Origin: Atrichornis clamosus
Taxonomy: Eukaryota > Chordata > Aves > Passeriformes > Menuridae
NCBI GenBank assembly: GCA_013400975.1
Contig: WBMZ01009473.1
Span: 124,001 to 188,000 of the forward strand
Reading direction: 5' to 3'
DNA: 64,000 bases
Every line of letters begins with the position of its first letter. Positions within the stretch are counted from its first letter, which is position 1. The notes below the pieces were generated by a model. The model had not been told where the DNA came from, made no database searches, and saw nothing but the letters and a program-made list of their open reading frames with translations. A program made the position numbers and the translations under genes. Of the stretch, positions 39,070 through 52,800 are shown in pieces.

Positions 39070-39275
39070 AGGAACAGACATCTTGTGGATAAGGGAAAAG
39101 CAGTAGATGCCATAAATCTTGGCTTTAAAACAGTCTCCCATAATATTCTCATAAGTAAGCCAGGAAAATAAGGTGGCAAATATTAATATGTAGAGGCAAA
39201 ACTGATTGGAAAACTATTGAGAGGTTAGTTCATAATACTTAGTTCTGACCGGGGACTCAGGGGTACCAAAAGTAT
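39070..39275 (+). mobile_element. Old CR1 LINE fragment from mid-ORF2
   Basis: From 39088 the plus-strand translation reads DKGKAVDAINLGFKTVSHNI and then LISK, matching the CR1 reverse-transcriptase segment 'DKGKAVDVIYLDFSKAFDTVSHNIL'. Relative to that, the SKAFD part is eroded (conserved F, D lost). Similarity then fades towards about 39275. This comes from a different part of the element than the other CR1 copies here, which are all 3' ends, so it is an old internal fragment whose 3' end is lost or unrecognisable. Confidence 0.75.
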
Positions 39276-40179
39276 TTGCTATTAGCAAGCAGATGCATTT
39301 GTTTTGAGATACCATTGCTTTCTATCTACAGAAAGTAAATAAGATATGCAGTTCTGCTCCTTTATCTGAGCTGGAAACTACAGTAGTGCATTTATACCCC
39401 TGTATTTTATACTCTTGAGAGGATGCTTTTGAAATTTCAAAAATGCTGATTTCCCAGAAATAAGCAGGCACTTATCAAGTTTAAAGGAACCTTTCCCATA
39501 CTGAAAATCAGTCTTGGTAGAAAAGTCTTCAAGTCTTTTTATTCTGTTTTGCACTTAGTACCTAGAATGAAGAGAAGCTGTTTAAAGATCCCAGTGTGAT
39601 CTCTATGCCTCAAATCAGCACTGTATCTACATCTAACTCCCTTTCCTTTTTCACTACCAAAAGGATATTCTGATGTTTGGAATTTAATGTTGAAAAAACC
39701 CAAGGGAGCTGGTACATCAGTGTTGAGGCACCTGTTGCTGAACAACTAGCTCCTAGACTGTAGCCTGCAAAGCCTTCTGTTGTGACACTGTTGGCCAACA
39801 GCTCTCAATTTCTGACAGTAAATTCAATACCTGCAAAGAGAAACTAAAATTATTCAAATCACATCTGTATCTGTCGAGCTTTTGAGCTGTTTGCATTAAT
39901 ATTTGATGTTAGTTGGGCAAGAATGATCAGGGATATGGCAGTCTCAGCCCCCTGCTCCCTGTTTGGATAGAGAGAGCGTTTTAAAAAAAAGAGAGTGAGA
40001 AATAAATACTAGGCCTGTTTGCGCAGCTACACTTGTCCTCTTAAAAATGAATAGACATTTCCCCCAAAGAGCAGCTATTCCCTGGATAACCGTAGTAACA
40101 AAAACCCGCTGTGTGAACACGGCTAAAATGAGCAGCTATTGAGGATTCAAAAACTGGTTCACAACCACTTATTTCTCCA
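39276..40179. other. No recognisable feature
   Basis: Nothing beyond short overlapping frames. A short purine run lies near 39984-40003. Confidence 0.5.
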
Positions 40180-40560
40180 GCAGCCAGCCAGACCTTCACT
40201 CTGCCTGCGATGCTGCACGGTGCTGCGAGCTCTCGGGAAGCACCAGACACGTCCTATTTCTGGAGACTCAGAGCTGATTCATTGTCTTGCAAGGGGAAAA
40301 CTGGGAGTGCTGGTAAGCCAGCAGGATCCAGTGGAGCAGCAGCAGTGAGCAGGCAGAGGCTGCAGGGCATGAGCAGACCTTCATGGCGCAGGGAGGTGTC
40401 CAGGCCAGGGCTCTGGGGCCGCTCCCAGTGTCCCCTGGCTGCCCTGACAGATCCCAGGGAACACTCCAGCCCCACAGTGGGACTCCAACACAGCAGGGAT
40501 GGAGGCAGGGCTGTGCCAGACACTCACCTCCTGCCAGTCCAGCCCGGCCGATCCCCCAAC
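40180..40560. other. Local GC-rich island, origin unclear
   Basis: This stretch is clearly richer in G and C than its surroundings, so several overlapping frames stay open on both strands without any being convincing. CpG pairs are present but sparse. A donor-like GTAAGC at 40313 follows an open stretch, so a 5' exon is possible. It might also be a decayed GC-rich insertion such as an LTR, but I recognise no terminal motifs. Confidence 0.35.
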
Positions 40561-42697
40561 AGCAGAAGATAAAATATTGCCCAATTTTCCTACAGAACCC
40601 CCATATTGTAAACCATGCAAAACCGGAGTTACTCATCATAAGGAATTTACATGAAGTAACAAATCGCTAACAAAAACCTGCTAAAATTAGCTTCATAAGC
40701 GCCCATATGCACCAGAAAAATGCAGAAAAGACCCTTCAGTTTCCCTGGATAAACCTGTCTTCTCCACTTTTCAGTACTCTGAGGCTTCTTCTTGCTTCAT
40801 TTTTTGATGTTGTATTAAAGCAAAATGGAAGCTAAACCAGTCAGCAGTTATATGAGGGAAGTGTACAGTCCGTTGCAATCAATGCAGTTAATTAAAAATA
40901 CAATTAAAACAGAATCAGCAATGAGAATTGGAACACAATAAATAATTAAAACAAAATTAGTTTAGCCCTTTTGTTGAGCCACTGAGTCCCCAGTTAAAAA
41001 CAAATGGCTTTTTACTTCATTGATAGCTACAAGAGCAGATTTTATGCAGCCCTAAATTCTCCTTCCAGTGTTAGGGTGTAAATGCATAAGCCCCCCCTTT
41101 CCCACCTTCCCCTTTCTCTTTACACCTTCCACAACCAATCTGCCATTCAACTCCCAGTGCTGCAAAATTGGGAGCTGGTCTGAGGAAGTTGCAAATACAG
41201 AGCAGAAAAGCACCATATGGTGGTAGAAAATAACAAAAAGCCTGTTAATTATTCCAACAAAACATGAAACATTTCCCTACAGCAGGAGGGAAGCTGTTGG
41301 CAAATTATTATTTATCTGTTTATTTATGTGGGAAATAGGCAAGGGCAAAAAGAAGTAAGACTGTTCCACTCACAAGCTACCGGCAGCTTTTTTGTACCTT
41401 GCTCATAATCATTTTGGAGTGTAGAAACTAACATCGCAGGAAGCAGCCTGGTAAGGAAAGAGGCTTTGTTCTTCAACCACCAGGCCTTCAGAACAAGTAT
41501 GGGGTACTCACATAGCTAATGGCTTCATTTCTGAGCTCAGGCCTGCAGGAATCCCTTTCACAGGTTATTGTGTCTGTGACTGATATTACCCCAGCAGTGC
41601 TGCAGCTCTGTAAATCGTGTATTGACAGCTGTGGTCGGTTTCCTGCTTTTCTTGTATTCATTCACATCTCGAGTGTTCCTTCCTTCCCTGAAGGAAATAC
41701 ATCTCTCCCCCGTGTTGGGAAATGTGAGAAACAAAGAGTGGGTGCTGAGAAGGAAGTTTCAGCTTTCACTTTCTCATTGCTTAACCTTTCAAGTTCTTCC
41801 AGTTGAGAAGGAAGAAACAGATGAACCCTTCTGGCTGAGTCACTATTTAATAACACAATAATTGGCTAAACATCATGACAACCAGGGATTAAGTATTTTC
41901 CACTCCTAATGGACTTCTATCATCAGAAGGAAAACAACAGGTAACTCTTCTAGTAACTCAGTTATTTTAGTACCACAGATCAATAGCTTGATTTTTACAT
42001 TTCTCAAAATTATGAAGCCTGATAGCTATAATAAATATTAGCATGTGTCCTCTAAGCTATAATGGAATTTTATGAAGGGGCATGTGCACTGCTGTAACTT
42101 GTCAGAAAGAACTGGCTAACAAATGTCTTTTACACCCTTACTTTTTGTGGAACAACATTAACACCACAGCTGTTCCAGTGCTGATTATTACTTCTTGTAC
42201 AGATAGGGATTGTTGCAAAATGTAGGTAAATTTATATATAGATTTATAAGAATAAAACTGGCTTTTCTTACAATTGTCTCCATTGGTTTATTGTGTAACT
42301 TTGGGTAAGAGTCAAATTTGGCAGTTCCTCAGTTTCTCCAGCTGCAAAATAAGAATAACTCTTAATCAGTTTTGTTTAGAATTTCAAGATCCTCTCATGA
42401 AATGGATGTGTTACAAAAACATCCTTAGAAAAATGAGAAACCCTTATGCTAATGTATACTGGAAATTCTTCCTATCCCCCTGCAGTGCTTATCAAATCTA
42501 TGCTATTTAGGAGCTTTTCTGTTCTTGCTGTTCTGAAGTGTTTGTGCCTTGCTTTGGTTTTTGTTTAAAACTTTTAAGATGTAGCCTGCTACTGAAAACA
42601 TGGTATCTTTTCTGGAAATAGATAATTCAATAGAAAATTAAATTATGATGAGTGTTAGAACATCATATAATCTTTGTATTTGAGAGAAAATAACTAA
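40561..42697. other. No recognisable feature
   Basis: A short C-run occurs near 41091-41097. Open frames are short and unsupported. Confidence 0.5.
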
Positions 42698-42873
42698 GAA
42701 CTGAAACAGTCTCGCCAGGGAAGTGGTCACAGCACCAAGCTTGTTAGAATTCCAGGAGCATTTGGACAATGCTCTCAGGCACATGGTGTGATCCGCGTGG
42801 TGTTCTGTGCAGGGCCAGGAGTTTGACTTGATGACCATGACGGGTCCCTTCCAGCTCAGGATATTCTATGAGC
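42698..42873 (+). mobile_element. CR1 LINE 3' end of the SINE-tail-related subfamily
   Basis: The motifs follow a CR1 3' end in order: 'gccagggaagtggtcacagc', 'accaagcttgttagaattcc', 'ttggacaatgctctcaggc', 'cacatggtgtga', 'tgtgcagggccaggagttt', then 'gacgggtcccttccagctca' and 'ggatattctatg'. The last 60 bases closely resemble the tails of the two SINE copies, suggesting this CR1 type (CR1-X-like, from memory) is related to the one that donated the SINE tail. Minus-strand frames across it are shadows. Confidence 0.88.
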
Positions 42874-43710
42874 ATTGTGTGCAGTCTGGTCAGCAAGGTA
42901 AAGGTATAGCACTGCCTGAGTCCCTCTTGAGGCACTGAGGGACAACTGAGTCTTGTGCTTAATGCCCTAATACTTCAAGACATGAACATGTGTTTATTTC
43001 ACTCAGTTTCCTAATATTATTTAAAGTCCTTTTTCAGTGGGCAATTTTGCTTGTGTAATTCCCAGGTCCTCCTTTCAGCAACTAGGTCAGACACACATTC
43101 ACCAAAATAATGACCTGTTTCCACAAACATCTGTACGCCATTTTTTTTTAAAAAGAGCAGACATGCTGACACTGAATTGTGTCACTAATACCTTTTTATT
43201 ATTTCATGCTTAGTATAGCTTATGAACCTCCTATTCATAACAGAATTTTATGAAAACATGAATATGTCCCTTTAGGGTAACTAGGGAATTACGAGCTTCT
43301 CAATTGCTTCAGTTTGTACAAAGGAGAATTTCTGTATGGCAGTTAGTGGCTTTTAGCTCCAGACCAGTAAGACTGGTTCTTTCCAAAATTACTTATATCC
43401 TATTATCACATTAACTCATTATTTTTCTTCCAGGTTAGGGCATCATCTTTGTAAGCCTTAGTAATGGCTCTTATGTATTTTCTAGGGAGATTTCCTGGGT
43501 ATCAAGTATTACAGGATTTTCCAACAAAGGTGTTGGATGTGCAAAAATATATCTGCAATGCTGTCTTTCTTGGTGTTTTTAAGGGCATCTAAATCTATGC
43601 GTATTAACCCCTATGTGTGCCATCTAAATTTCTCTCCCTGAAGAAATTATTCTTTTGTACTTAAGTAATTCCAGTTGGACTGGATGTAACAAAAATATAA
43701 TAGAATTATA
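42874..43710. other. No recognisable feature
   Basis: AT-rich spacer between two CR1 fragments in opposite orientation. A T-run lies at about 43141-43149. Confidence 0.5.
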
Positions 43711-43880
43711 AAACCATAGAATCATCAGTGTAGGAAGAGACCTTTAAGATCATCCAGTCCAACCATTAACCCAGCACTGCCCCTGTAACCCCTAAACTAC
43801 ATAACTCGGCACCACATCCAGATGCCTCTTGAACACCTCCAGGGGTGATGACTCCACCACTTCCCCAGGCAGCCTATTCC
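43711..43880 (-). mobile_element. CR1 LINE 3' end (different subfamily)
   Basis: Plus-strand landmarks, read from the 3' end backwards, are 'accatagaatcatcagtgta', 'agacctttaagatcatccag', 'tccaaccattaacccagcac', 'cacatccagatgcctcttga', 'acacctccaggggtgatgac' and 'tccaccacttccccaggcag'. This order is that of a CR1 subfamily whose 3' region differs from the copies at 15.7 and 33.5 kb. It is strongly 5'-truncated at about 170 bp. Confidence 0.9.
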
Positions 43881-46800
43881 TAGTAATAAATTAAATTAAG
43901 TCCATCTATAATGTCAGTGCACTGTCAACCCTTGAAAACTCTGACCTACGTAGAGTAACTGCATGTTATGGTAAATTTAACTGTCTTGTCTAAGGTTTGT
44001 CCTGAGTCTTCCAGCAGTCAGTGCTTTTTCTGCCAGCCAGAACTGGCAGGACTTGCAGCCTGCAAAGCTGTTGTGGTTCAGACTTAGTTCAGTCACAGAC
44101 TTTCTATATTTGCACTTTCCTTTTATATCTTGGAGTTAAATATATCTTACGTTTCTATGTCAAGTACAGCACTCAAACCCCTGTAATGCAGTTTTGCAGT
44201 TAAATTACTGTGTCCGGATTAACTGTAAACCATTAACTTCAGTAAAAGTGCAGCAGAACTTGTCACTGTGAGAAATAAATCTACCTTTTTATTATTTTCT
44301 TTCCATTGTCATCCATTACTTTCACAGATGATAGGTGCACCATTAAAATCTTCTCCAATTGTCATCTATATTTCCCAAAATACCCAATCTAGCAGACCTT
44401 GGCACAACTCTGCTCCTCTTTATTCCTTCTGCATCTTTTATTTACCACTGATGCAATGGGGTGTTGCGTATTCACCTCGGGCCTATAGTACTTCAAATAA
44501 ATTCTTTTTATTCAGTTATGCATTTCTACCTCTCTCCACTTTAGAGAATACATTAAAAGTTAACTGACAGCCATGTTGCTGTTTTATATTAAGGCTTTAT
44601 CTCTCACAATATTAAAAAAGAACTCGGAAAAAAACAAAACCCAAGTGCTGAATGAACTATAGCTCTTTGTGCACTCCTGACATAAAAGCCTGAAATTATC
44701 TATCACTGGGTTCTATTTATTTGTGGAAAAATATGATTTAGGGATTATGACAAATACTGTAAGTAGGAAGTCTAATGATACATGTGCTGTTATTATCAAT
44801 GTATAATACATTACAGCCTCTGTGGAACTGTTCATTACTGAGGCGTGAAGTCAAAGGCAAAGCAGTAGGGCTTGAGAAGCTAATCTTGCAAACACTCACT
44901 GTGGGGGAGTGTGCTTCCTGATGTCAGGCAATGAAACAAATACAGGCAGGAAAGTACTCGCGTGTGCTTGGAGTCACCACTTGTCCCCATTCTTGGGTTG
45001 TATTCCCAACTGGATGAGAAGTGACTTGTGCTTGGAGGTAACAGGGAGTATCTCAGGGATTGATTATCAGAACAAAATGGTGATAGTTTCTCTGGGATCT
45101 CATCACATGTGAGCTGGTCAGCCCAGCAGCAGCCAAGTAAGATTGCATTCCAGCCCCCAGTAATCCCACTTCTATGTCGTTTGAGACTCTGGATTGCACA
45201 GTCTCTCCTACCACTGTCCTGTCACGCTTTTTATGGGAAGGAAAACCCAGCTGCCCATTGCAGAAGGAAACACAGTGTGATTCAGTCAAGTCCCCAATCT
45301 CAACAGCAAGGATCAAGGGACACTCCCAAAAGGAGGGATTGCATAGTCCTCACAGAGCCCGAGTCTCAGTTTATGATGCTAAATAATTGTAACAGCTGAT
45401 TTCTCAGTTTGAGTCTTGCATAATCACAGCAGGTTGGAAGGAAATAATTAAACTGGGTTTTTTTCAAAGTTCTATAAAATGTCATCACTCTGATAAGAAA
45501 TACTGTGATGTTTCCATCCCTATAGACAATGTCAGATTCACACTCTGGCCAAAGTCCCCTGAAGGACTGATGAATTTAAAAGAGTAGCTGTAACAGTTTT
45601 ATGGATATTTGATTTAATATGACATGATGCTTTCCTTTGAAAAATGTATGGAGTTATACTATAGCAATAAAACACTTTTGCAGTGAATACAGAACAGATG
45701 AACAACTCTTTAGAGAGTTGTTTCAAAGGAAATCCCCTTACAAGGATCTCAGAAATCAGGTCTAAGAATATTAAGCCTTTTCATTGGTAATTGCAAGCAA
45801 AACCTTTTATGATTCATTCATGGTTAATGCAAACATTCATAGCATGATAAATAATGATGAGATCAGGACAGAGTGATCTCACTTCTAATTTACTGAAAGA
45901 ACATTTAAATAATGATAAAATTATACATCCAGGTATAGGGAGATAAGGTCATACTTTTAGACTACGAGATCATAAAACAGAGTCTGCTGAGGGTCAAGGA
46001 GTTCTGTTTAGCTGAAAACAAGCTAACATAACCTTGAATTTGAAACTTAAATGGGGGAATGATAAAGAGGTATATTCACCTCTGTGCACTGAATAAAGTA
46101 AGATTAGTGTTATAAAGACTGAAAAAAATTCAAGGCTGCCATTGAAGAAAGACACAATTACCCCATGACAGAAGAACCTCAGGTGTGCAGAAATGGATTC
46201 AAAGATGATATGCTCCATGGCCATTCCAGACCAGAGTCAAGATTGACTGGTGTGTAATTCTCCAATGCTCCCTTTTCAAAGGCTTCTTAAAGTTACTGTT
46301 CTCCGAATCATTCCGAAAGATTACATATGCCACATTTAGTAGGTCCTGGGGAGCTCTGTATAGAATATGTGCTCCTATCAGCTGAATCAAGAAGACAGAA
46401 AGGAGTGAAAGAGAAGTAAAAATTTGTTGTCATTCAAAACAATCTAAAAAAAAGAAATTGTAAGACTAACTGTTTTAAAAGGTTAATAAAAGTTAAAGAC
46501 TAATAATAGGTTAACATGGGGAATACTGAGTCATACTTTAGCAATAATGTAGGAAAAGCAGAAGAAAAGTGAAGGAAAAAAACCTTAAAGATGCACAAAT
46601 GTATTCAAAAAAAATCAGTAGATGCCAGATTTCAAGGAGAAAGTACAGCACTAGATGACGATATAGCAGAAAGGAAGGCAAAGTTTAGAACTGACAAATC
46701 CAAGTGTGCTTGGTGAGAAGAAACGTAAATTTATTAAGGGGGGAAAAGTCAGCAGCAGAACAAAAAAACACTCATGGAAAACCCAGTAGTAAGACTTGCT

Positions 46801-49800
46801 GAACACGGCTTAGTCAAAACAAGTAGATAGAAAAAAAAAAAGCAATTTTTCTGACCATATAACTCTGGTCTAGGGTATGGAAAAGAATCTTGATCTTCAC
46901 CTTGCCAACACCAATCAGAAAGAGAATGCTTTTAAGAAAGAAAAAAGTAGTTAATAGATTTCTTTCAGAAGAGACAGCAAAAAGAATGCATTATGTTTAG
47001 GAGAAACATATACAAAACCATGGGTAGGAAAATGATTGTCAGGTGCTCCAGTTTCTACTTTCATAATGCAAGAATGAAAGACTCAAATGACATAGAAAGG
47101 CAATAAGATCAAAACAGATCAAAAGTGATTTTTAAATAGAGTAAGTTGCATATGGAGCTCATTGTCACAAAACAATCTGAAGGTCTAAAAAGATCAATAG
47201 GAATCAGAGTGAAATTAGACATTTATCTGAAGGTATATAAATCCCCAGGCAGCAAGGTATAAGCCACATCCTACCTGGCAGAAATTAGAAAGTTAGTTCC
47301 TACTTATGAGTTCTTCCACAATCACTCACTATGTCACTTCATACATTTCCTTGTGAAATATTAGGGATAAGACTTTTAGTTTAGATGCTGCAATACCAGG
47401 AGCTATGAATTCCAGAATGCAACTCTGAAGACCATTGATGTGGAAAACTGGGAAGGAGGGGAGTGTTTAGGTCATCACCATGCTGAATACAACTGTATGC
47501 AGTGGTAGCCAAATTTGGAAGGATACACCCATTTTTGCAGGGCTATTCTGGCTTTGATAATATAAGGATATAAACAGGAGAAGTTTGCAGGACAAGAGAA
47601 ATTCTATTTGGCCCAGTGATATAGCTGGGGAAAGGAAACAACAACAAAACCTCTTTGTGTTTAAACCTTTGTTTCTTCCAAATAAAGTTTCAAGGATGTC
47701 ATGGCTTTTATGTTTGCTCTTCAGAAATGTACCAACGGGTGTAATAAAATGTATGAATTCTCCCTATAAAACTTGACTAGCTCGTTACATGTGTGTCAGT
47801 TATTGCTCTAAAAAGGAAAAAAAAGCTGCTTTTCTTTTTGAAAGAATGACCTGGCAGCATGAAATATTTCTTTCTGAAGGTTCATTTGGCTTTGTAGTCA
47901 TCGCCAAGCTGCTAGACTGGCCTCAGTGCAGCCTCAAAGAGGAGATGATCCCAACAGCCCTTTCCTAGTGGTGTCTGAAGTACAGGCTTACAGGCAAATC
48001 CTTGCTCTTCCCTTTGGTTTACAAGAGGGAAGAGTTATGTCACCCTCTCACTGATAAATACTAATTCCAAACTGGAAATTAAAGTGAATTTTCTATCCCA
48101 GAGGAATATATCTGTTGAATGAAATTCTGGAAATGGTTGAATCAAGTAGCAAAAATCACACAGAGATCAACAAAGCCAGAATTTCAGTTTGTAAATTTAG
48201 ATCCTTTCCCAATTGTAAAAGGACATAATAGAATGGGCTTTCTCTGCCTGGCTCGGACATTTTCCTAGGGTGTTTGTGAAAAAAGTCTCTTGACATATTG
48301 ATTGCAAAAATATCATTATATTAATATTACATACCAAAATTTTGTCCACTAAGCCTTACATTTTCCATTTACTCCTAGATTTTCTAGCTATGTTCTTTTT
48401 AACCCTTCCCTGTTTTAGTTAATTATCTCACTCCCTTTTATTTTATGCTTCATATAACTTTTTTGGTTCAAAGGATTCTCTATTCTGCCACACTGGTGAC
48501 AATCCTTTCTCTGGTTCTCTCCCCTCAGTTCCTCATGTTTACACTGTTCAAAGAAGAAATGTACCGCAGTGTGAGATGAAAACACTCTACCTTGAAGTTC
48601 TCCCTAGGAATTTTTCTATTTGAGCCACCCAGAAAGCTATTTACCCCTACGTACCTGGTAGTTGCTTATATGCTTTACTGTCTATTGGTCTGCCTGTCCC
48701 CCATTCATCATTCTGATTAATGTCTAAAGCAGATTTTCAGCACTAAAATTCCTTCCACTTCACTACAAAGCATTTGGCAGATGCATAGCCTCCCTTTGTT
48801 TATTTCTGTACCAGGGCTATCATTTTACTGCTTGTTTTTCACAATGGTATTGTTACACCAAAGACCACTACCAACACAAATGTGCCTTCAGTATAATTTA
48901 TACCTGATTTAATGCCCCATTTTCTTGCCATAGTCAGGCATAAGTGTTTTACAGATACAACACTGCCTGTGGGTTGTTTCACTGAGTCCATCTCCTTTTG
49001 CTTCCAAGGATTTCACAGTCCTTGGTTTTTTCTTCTCTCTGCTTTTTTGTGATACTGTGAAGCTCTGTTTACAACCTTTGTTTTACAGGTATCAGTACAG
49101 AGACACTAAGACAGAAATCCATCTCCCAGCTAGTCCCATTGTCACTCAAAGAATGAGTTGAAAAGCAACATTTGTGAAGCTAGATGAAGTCTCAAACCAG
49201 AGCACCTTCCCTCTTTGATAGAAAAATTCAATGTAAATGCAAAACAAAACATTTGACAGATACAAAATATATTTCAGTTTATAGAGCTTAACTAGTTGAA
49301 TCTTTATTGGTTGTATTATCCTTTTCTTTTTCATTAAATAAGTGCAGTAATAATACAGCTTTCCTAACTGAAATAGAATTATGATTGCAATTGTCACTGT
49401 ATGATTGTGACATAAATATACAGGAAGAAAAAGTGACATTTGTAGTGCTGGTAAACTGTAAATTGTAGGATAGGTGGAGGCTTAGACTCTAAACCTCCAC
49501 ATGTGAGTGCAGTTAATTAACTTGGTAATAGCAGGGTTCAAGAAACTTACTGGAAAGGAAATGTGAAGTAGATGAAGGAAATGAATCCAGGTTTCTACCA
49601 TCCCATTTGCTGTTTGAAACACTAGCTCCTTTTTTTAGTTGACTTCTTAAAAGAAGTCACTATGTCTTCATTTAACCTTGACTGGAAAGCCAGCATGTGG
49701 TGATGATATTTATAAAGCCCTGTTCATTAATTTTTTAGGGTCCCATTTAGATGTTTGTTTCTCCAAGCCTGTGCAATATCCTTGAGTCTTTGGAAGTGAC

Positions 49801-52800
49801 TGTTCTTGTTCATCCCTATGCATTTGTCTTTCTGATGCCCAAACCTGCCATTCTCCTAGAGCAGTGATGGGCATAACACAGTTCAAAATATGTCCAGCCC
49901 CTTTGAAATAATAAAGAAAAACCACCCTCAAAACAACAGTTCTGGTAGAAGTGGGAAAAATTCCTCTTAACTCCCATTCTCTTTCCATTTGTATCTATCC
50001 AGAAGCTCTTTTGAAGTAATTAAAAGGGACACTGCTTGAAGATACTTTGCTGTGGCCAGCTCAGTCTCGTTTATTGCCACTTGGCAAGGGAGAACTTTCC
50101 CTGGCCCATATTAAAAGCATTTCCTCTACAAGCACTCAGAATTCGGTGACTTTCTGTTGACCTCTTGAGAAAGAGAGCAGTTCTGTAATGTCTTTGCAGC
50201 TTGAGAAAAGCCAGAATCTCTCTGTTCCCCACCTCTTTGTCAGGTATTCATCAGAAAAACATTAGCCTAGTAAAGCACTGGAAGACACATTTTTAAGGCA
50301 ATAATACTTCTCTTACAAATTTACTTAGTGCAACATGACATCTTTGCAGGTGTAGGCTGTCATTATTTGATACCTCCCCATTCTTCTTCTTTCTATGACC
50401 TTTTGATAGGCTCTTCTCACGTTTCAGTCCCTTTTTCTAGTCTCAACAGCAGCCACCTGGGATGTGAATAGACGACTGACTGACTTTGGTCAATAGCACT
50501 GCTTCACATATGATCTGTGGCTCAAAAATCACATGGGGTCACAAAAGAGGACAGTTTGTATAATGTATCTGCCATATAACAGGAAATCAAACTTCCCTGA
50601 CATGGGGACAAGTTGTACTGTTGTGCTAACTAATGATGCAGGCATAAAGAAACAAAGTCTTTTTGAATAGACAAAAAAGATATTTCTTTACAGTCATGAA
50701 ATTCTATCATCATTTTTTGCTAGTTAAGGGGTAGTATAAAAATAGAGAAACATTTTAGGCCTGTTTACAATCTTGGTTTTTTACTTATAATCTCACTTAT
50801 AAATAAATAAAATTTGTAAAAAGCTTTCCTTTTGGACCATTGCAATAATCATCTGAGTGGCTGTATCTACAGACAGCCAACACCAGAGAACTCACAGAAA
50901 GAAATTTAGCTGCTTTTGCAGTAACTTATACAAAGATTCTGAATGTCAGAGCTTCATACAAGGACACAATCAGATGTCTGCAATATTTCTCACCAGTTTC
51001 AGAAATCTAGAAGATCTAGAAATACCTGTTTACAATTACTCAAAAGAAAGTCCTCAGTTAGCGAGAACTTCGTTACCTGGAGAATCCCCCTCCACTTTTA
51101 TGTAGCTTTGCTTACTGATTACATGCATAGAAATTAGTGGCAGCTCTTTTCAATATGCTGCAAATAGAAACACTTTAAATAGAAAGAAAGGTCCCTTCTT
51201 CTTGCACTCAGGAGCTCAGGCAAGGCTGCTCTGGAGGAGACAGACACGACACTGACTCTCATATGCTTCATTTCTGCTCTATCAACTTTTTTCACTCTGA
51301 AATAAGCCAAGCTAATATTGTGACCACAAATGGTCAGTTGTCCTTTGCCTATAAGAGGAATAAGGGGAAGACCTTTTCCTCTCTGTGAAGACTCTATAAT
51401 GAACATAATAAAGATCAAACTAATGAGATTCTATGGCACTTAAACAATAACCAGTAGAAACGGATGAGAAATGCTACCCTTTGTCTATCTCAGCTGCCCT
51501 ACAGACACTTAGCATGCATGTATTCTTTATAGCACAGATCCATATGGGAAGATACATTTTTGCTAATTCCAAGATTCCTGAGAAGCTGCTTCATATAGTT
51601 TGTTCTTTGTTCAATTCTTTTGTCTCTTCAGAAAAGCATGGTTGAGCAGAGACAACTCTTTTTAAAAAAAACGTTTGTGAACTCTCCTCCTTATTTTTCA
51701 GAAACAGGAATTTCACTCCCTTACAATAAGTTCTGCCTGGCACTATGGTCCTTCCTGCTTCATTCATTAAAAATAGCAATGCAGCAGCATGAATAAATCC
51801 TTTGGGATTCTACATTAAATGCAGAGTCTTGCATCCTGGGCTGGCTTACATCTGTGTAGCCCTTTTGATGTCTGTTGGCACACCACTGCAGCTGTCCCTT
51901 GTAGTAGGCATTTGAATTGGTTAACATACTTGCTCCTTTTTTATTTCCCTCCTGCTCTCAGGGCCTCACCCTGAAAGATTTCCTGCACTTTGGAGGGGTG
52001 AGGCACTCTGTGGATGCTCTGAGGACAACATAATTGCTGAATCAAAATCTCCCATAAGAATGTGAGCTTTGAACTTTGCTTTCAAGATTTAAATTTGTTA
52101 TTTCTCAGCATGTGTATAAAAGATGGTCAGAGATTTATCTCCTAATAAGATGCCTGTAGATAACCAGGGGAAGAGAGAGGAGCAGTTCTTTAAATTATTG
52201 CCCACAAAAATTCAGACAGTAAATCTTCAGTCCAGCAAGTAATTAAACACATAAATAGTCACATGAAGTTTGCTGGGACTACTCATATACACAGTTATGT
52301 GTATAAGCATCTGCACTACTGGGATTTAGTAATGCAGGTCTAATTAAACAAAACAAAAATGGTTAGCAACCCAAACTGGGTTGAGTCAGTGTCAGAACTA
52401 TGCTACAGTTGCTGACTAGTGCACTGTTATTCTGGACTGAAGATATAAATCAAAATTCCTCCTTTCACTAGGTGTGGATGTCAATGTTTTATTTTGCAAT
52501 ATCTAGTGGCATTAACATATTTTAAGAACTATCAAAGAGAAGATTCTTAGAGGATCTGTGGTTGCTAGGAGACTGCTACTTCGTCCTGGGAATCTTCCAC
52601 ACTGCAAAGAGCAAACTGGCAATAATCAGGTTTTCCTGCCAGACAGCACTCAAACAACTGAAGTTTATGGCTTACTGTTTAAAAATTGTGATTTAAACTA
52701 AAGTTTGGACAACAGGAAAATTGAAGAGTTGTTGGATTTCTCCAAGTAGGTATTTTATCTTTTATCTATAATATGCCACCCTTAAATCTTTTTTAATCAA

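Noticed and set aside
40210..40670. Several overlapping frames of 80-120 codons on both strands
   Set aside because: They arise because the GC-rich patch has few stop codons. Frames on both strands are equally open and none looks protein-like.
45109..45399. 96-codon plus-strand frame as an exon
   Set aside because: A competing frame overlaps it, there is no clear acceptor or donor, and the composition is unremarkable.
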